A stretch of DNA of 64,000 bases. It comes from Dechloromonas sp. ZY10. Its GTDB lineage: Bacteria; Pseudomonadota; Gammaproteobacteria; Burkholderiales; Rhodocyclaceae. Location of the stretch: assembly GCF_041378895.1 (NCBI RefSeq), contig NZ_CP144212.1, positions 2,279,501 through 2,343,500 on the forward strand, in the 5' to 3' direction. Under the pieces are notes generated by a model that saw only the letters and a program-made list of their open reading frames with translations, was not told where the DNA came from and did no database searches. Within the stretch, counting starts at the first letter, position 1; each line of letters opens with the position of its first letter. Made by a program: the position numbers and the translations under genes. This document shows, in pieces, positions 61,255-64,000 of the stretch.

Positions 61255-63384
61255 TTACCACTTGGCTTCGAGGGTCACGAAATAGCTGGCGACGCCCTTG
61301 ATCCGGTCGTCTTCCTGACGCAACGGGGTGCCACTGCCGTCGATCTGGTAAAGGCTGCCGGTGCGCTCCTCGCGGGTCACGTTCTGCGCCGAGAAACGCA
61401 GGTTCATCTGGCGGTCGAGCTTGTACAGCGCATAGAGATCGAGCTGGCGCCTGGCCCCCTGGTATTGGCGGATCAACGCGCTGCTTTCGCGGTCGATTGC
61501 CGAAACGTAGGTAAAGGTACCGCCCAGGGTCAGGCGCTGTTCGCTCCAGTCGTAATCCCAGCCGAAGTTGGCGCTCTTGCGCGGACCTTCCCCGGCGCCC
61601 AGGCCGGGCACCTTGTCGAGCATCTGCGTGCGGGTATAGGCCAGGTTGCCGCGCAGTGTCAGCTGCGGCAGCCCCCAGGCCAGGAGGTTGGCCTTGTAGT
61701 CGAACAGCGCGCCGCGCAGTTGCGCGCGACCGACGTTGTAGGGGCGCTCGATCCAGCGCCCGCCCTCGTCGGCGATCAGGCGCTGGATGTAGTTGTCGAT
61801 CTCGCGGTCGAAGACCGAGAAACCCAGCGTGCCGGCACGTTCGGGCAGGAAGTGCTCGACCCCCAATTCGATGCTGCGCAGGCGCTCGGCTTCGAGATTA
61901 CCGTTGCCGCCGCGATCCGGGTTGCTCGCCGAATTGCTGCCGCTGGCCGGGCGCACCAGCGGGCTGAGATCGCGCGAAAACGGCGCCTTGGTATTGCGCG
62001 CGATACTGGCGCGCAGATTCCATGTGTCGCTGACCTGCCACAGGTAATGCAGCGAGGGATCGACGCTGTGCTGACGGTGTTCGACATTGCCGGCGCTGGC
62101 GCTCTCGACGCGGGTATCCAGGAACTGGTAACGCAAACCCGGCGTCAGCACCTGGCGCTCGCTCAGCTGCCATTCATCCTGGATCCAGGCGACCCGGCGC
62201 TGTTCGGTCATCTGCGCGCTGTTGTCGGCTCCGCCGCCCTGGCGGCGCTGCTCGTCGTCGGTGGTCTTGTGCCGCCATTCGAGCGCACCGGTCACCAGGT
62301 GGCTGTCGCCGAACAACTGCTTGCGCCGGGCTTCCAGCATCTGCTCACGCTCCTCGCGCAGCGTGTTTTCCTTCTGGAACGCGGTTTGCGCGCCGCCGCT
62401 GTCGAACTTGCCGGTACGCCGCTCGCTTTCGTCGCGCTCGGCCTGCAACATCCCGCGCAGCGTCGTTTCGGTACCGCCGGCAGCGTTCTGCCGCCATTCG
62501 CCGCTCAGCCGGCCGCTGGTCCGGCGGCCGTCCTCGGCGATCAGGTCGCGGCTGGAAATACCGTTGCTCAGCCGGTCGACCGTCGCTGAACGATCGGTTT
62601 CGGTGTGAGTCAGGAAGGGCGTCAGGGTAAAGCGCTCGCCGTTGCCCAGATTCCACGAAAAACGCGGACTCAGCGTCAGGTTGCGATCCTCGCCGCGCTG
62701 CGTCGCCTTCTCCTGCAAGGTGCCGCCAGCAAACAGGTTGGCGTTCATGGTCTGCTCGCCGACCATCGGCCGACTGTTATAGGCGCCGGAGAGCAGGTAA
62801 CCGAAGTCGTTGCGGTCGGGTTCACCGTACTGGCCTTCGAGGCGCAGCGCCGGACGGCCATCGATGGCGCCGACGCCGAGCTTGGCGCCAGCCGTCTGCT
62901 GCTTGGGCACGTCGCGCAGGATCAGGTTGATCACCCCGCCCGGCCCGAGCACCGGGAACTCCGGCGTGCTGTTGCGGATGATCTCGACCCGCTCGATCAG
63001 ATCGACCGGCAGACGCAGCGCCGCCATCGGATTGCGGCCGCCGCCGGGCAAAGGCTGACCATCGACCAGAATCTGCGGCATGAAGCGGTCGGGCGAGCGC
63101 ATGCGGCCGCGCGGGCCGCCGTCGAGATCGGCCGAAAGACCGGTGCCGGGCAGCTTGGAGAGCAGTTCGCCGGTGGTGGTGGCATCGAGGACATCGATTT
63201 CCTCACGGTCGTAGACAATTTTGCCGGCCGTCGCATTGCGCCGGATTTCCTGGCTCTGCGAACGCTTGGCCTGGACCTTGACCTCGCCGAGGACGGTTTC
63301 CTGGGCGCTCAACCAGGGAGAAGCCACCAGCAGCGAATACATCAGGGGCGTAGCCAGCAGGTTTGGTTTTCTTGTTTTCATCAT
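61255..63384 (-). CDS. TonB-dependent outer membrane receptor
   Basis: A 709-residue receptor with signal peptide (to ~residue 27). The plug domain runs from ~45 to ~150 (TTGELLSKLPGTGLSADLDGG, FMPQILVDGQPLPGGG, LIERVEIIRNSTPEF), then the 22-strand barrel. It ends in Trp rather than Phe. It likely imports a ferric siderophore or other iron/metal complex. A Fur-like box upstream supports iron regulation; a second TonB gene follows upstream on the same strand. Confidence 0.92.
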   Translation of the reverse strand: MMKTRKPNLLATPLMYSLLVASPWLSAQETVLGEVKVQAKRSQSQEIRRNATAGKIVYDREEIDVLDATTTGELLSKLPGTGLSADLDGGPRGRMRSPDRFMPQILVDGQPLPGGGRNPMAALRLPVDLIERVEIIRNSTPEFPVLGPGGVINLILRDVPKQQTAGAKLGVGAIDGRPALRLEGQYGEPDRNDFGYLLSGAYNSRPMVGEQTMNANLFAGGTLQEKATQRGEDRNLTLSPRFSWNLGNGERFTLTPFLTHTETDRSATVDRLSNGISSRDLIAEDGRRTSGRLSGEWRQNAAGGTETTLRGMLQAERDESERRTGKFDSGGAQTAFQKENTLREEREQMLEARRKQLFGDSHLVTGALEWRHKTTDDEQRRQGGGADNSAQMTEQRRVAWIQDEWQLSERQVLTPGLRYQFLDTRVESASAGNVEHRQHSVDPSLHYLWQVSDTWNLRASIARNTKAPFSRDLSPLVRPASGSNSASNPDRGGNGNLEAERLRSIELGVEHFLPERAGTLGFSVFDREIDNYIQRLIADEGGRWIERPYNVGRAQLRGALFDYKANLLAWGLPQLTLRGNLAYTRTQMLDKVPGLGAGEGPRKSANFGWDYDWSEQRLTLGGTFTYVSAIDRESSALIRQYQGARRQLDLYALYKLDRQMNLRFSAQNVTREERTGSLYQIDGSGTPLRQEDDRIKGVASYFVTLEAKW

Positions 63385-63512
63385 TGCAATGGGAGCAGAT
63401 CGCTAAAAGTTGGGGAAGCCGCCAGCCGCACGGAGGCTGCGAAAGAGGCCGCATCGTAACAAGCTGCCGGCATTTTGTGACGCCCCTTTACAAAGCCTTA
63501 AACTTTTTACAA

Positions 63513-63531
63513 ATGCTTAATAATCATTATC
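63513..63531. promoter_or_regulatory. Fur-box-like site
   Basis: ATGCTTAATAATCATTATC matches the classical 19-bp Fur consensus at 13 positions, with the right half AATCATTATC exact. It lies about 130 bases upstream of the 61,255-63,384 TonB gene. It suggests repression by iron-loaded Fur. Confidence 0.6.
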
Positions 63532-63540
63532 TTGAATGCA

Positions 63541-63570
63541 AAAATCCCGGCGCTGAAAAAGCCGCCGGGG
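63541..63570 (-). terminator. Intrinsic terminator of the second TonB receptor gene
   Basis: Stem CCCGGCG / CGCCGGG (63547-63553 with 63564-63570) followed by ATTTTT on the minus strand, 27 bases beyond the stop at 63598. Confidence 0.75.
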
Positions 63571-63597
63571 AGACTGCCGAAGGACTCGGCGTAGCGT

Positions 63598-64000
63598 TTA
63601 GAACGAGGTCGACAAGGTCAGGCGGGCATTCACCGGCGCCCCCACCGAAATGTTGTTGTCGCTATGCGCGGTCGGCGTGTACTTCTGGTTGGTCAGGTTC
63701 TCGACATTGAGCGCCAGGCGGGTCTTGCCGTCGGCAAAGCGGTAGTACACCGCGCCATCGACTCGGGCAAACTCGGGCAGCTTGACGGTATTGCTGATCG
63801 AGGCATAGCTCTCGGACTGGTAGATCACGCCGAGACCCAGGCCCCAGCCGCCGGCCAGGTCGAACTTGTTCCACACCGACAGGGTGTTGCGCGGCACCAG
63901 GCCAACGCGACGGCCGGCCGGGGCATCGTTGGTGCCCTTCTCGATCAGCGCGTCGAGGTAGGCATAGCCGGCGTAGACCTTCCAGTGGCTGGTCACTTCG
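63598..64000 (-). CDS. TonB-dependent siderophore receptor, C-terminal part (runs off window)
   Basis: The last ~134 residues of a receptor. WKVYAGYAYLDA, VPRNTLSVWNKFDL, YRFADGKTRLALNVENLTNQKYTP and the terminal LTLSTSF with Phe are the C-terminal barrel pattern of FhuE/FpvA-type siderophore receptors. The reading frame is open at the window edge. The gene is upstream of the other TonB gene on the same strand, separated by a terminator and a Fur-like site. Confidence 0.9.
   Translation of the reverse strand, partial: EVTSHWKVYAGYAYLDALIEKGTNDAPAGRRVGLVPRNTLSVWNKFDLAGGWGLGLGVIYQSESYASISNTVKLPEFARVDGAVYYRFADGKTRLALNVENLTNQKYTPTAHSDNNISVGAPVNARLTLSTSF

Noticed and set aside
62570..62585. GGTCGACCGT inside the TonB receptor gene as another dispersed element
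   Set aside because: It lacks the outer base and the A-run/T-run tail and reads as ordinary codons; similar partial matches occur in the SLAC1 and Lon-like genes.

Overview
This is a GC-rich bacterial chromosome segment whose gene content points to a betaproteobacterium, most likely of the Rhodocyclales. The argument is the single-strand order GntR regulator - sdhCDAB - sdhE - gltA - sucA - sucB - lpdA with mdh on the far side of the regulator, together with NnrS, ZapE, a cytochrome c operon and two TonB receptors. The assignment is an inference from family content and gene order.

Layout. 1-3.1 kb: the end of a DUF1501/DUF1800 pair and an exported M14 peptidase. 3.2-4.5 kb: serS. 4.8-11.1 kb: a six-gene reductase/DJ-1 cluster (quinol monooxygenase, Old Yellow Enzyme, quinone reductase, two DJ-1/PfpI proteins, YqhD-like reductase) read away from a divergent LysR regulator; it looks like an electrophile or carbonyl detoxification operon. 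11.2-15.1 kb: hydrolase, SLAC1/TehA transporter, GlxA-type regulator and divergent cysteine hydrolase. 15.4-21.8 kb: a small exported FPD-repeat protein, a chemoreceptor divergent from a PhnD-sensing hybrid histidine kinase, malonyl-CoA decarboxylase and a GNAT enzyme. 21.8-29.3 kb: a membrane protein, TauE exporter, degenerate receiver protein, AraC regulator, Lon-like protease with a short secretin-like partner, and ZapE. 29.8-41.3 kb: the TCA-cycle operon and its GntR regulator.

41,296-50,359 is a complete-looking filamentous phage (inovirus) prophage bounded by an 18-bp direct repeat. It carries a tyrosine integrase, an intergenic region rich in hairpins and repeats, a KfrA-like DNA-binding protein, secretin, Zot, pVI-like and pIII-like proteins, a 41-residue major coat protein, three small genes, an HUH replication initiator, an ssDNA-binding protein and a divergent Cro-like regulator. 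The repeat is also a perfect palindrome in what was the shared promoter region of the GntR gene and mdh, so the phage appears to use a probable host operator as its attachment site, leaving one copy at each end. Integration also changes the C-terminus of the phage regulator.

50.5-64 kb: mdh, an HpcH/HpaI lyase, TruC, a CBS protein, a porin / phosphate-binding-like / microprotein operon, an ankyrin protein, a nitronate monooxygenase divergent from NnrS, RlmF, a diheme cytochrome c and two TonB-dependent receptor genes with a Fur-like box.

The most unusual sequence signal is a dispersed 12-bp palindrome, ACGGTCGACCGT, usually followed by a short A-run and a T-run. Seven exact and several diverged copies lie in gaps, at gene ends, within a signal peptide and at a gene start. 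None occurs in the TCA operon or the prophage. Two copies are expanded into perfect 42- and 44-bp palindromes placed like terminators.
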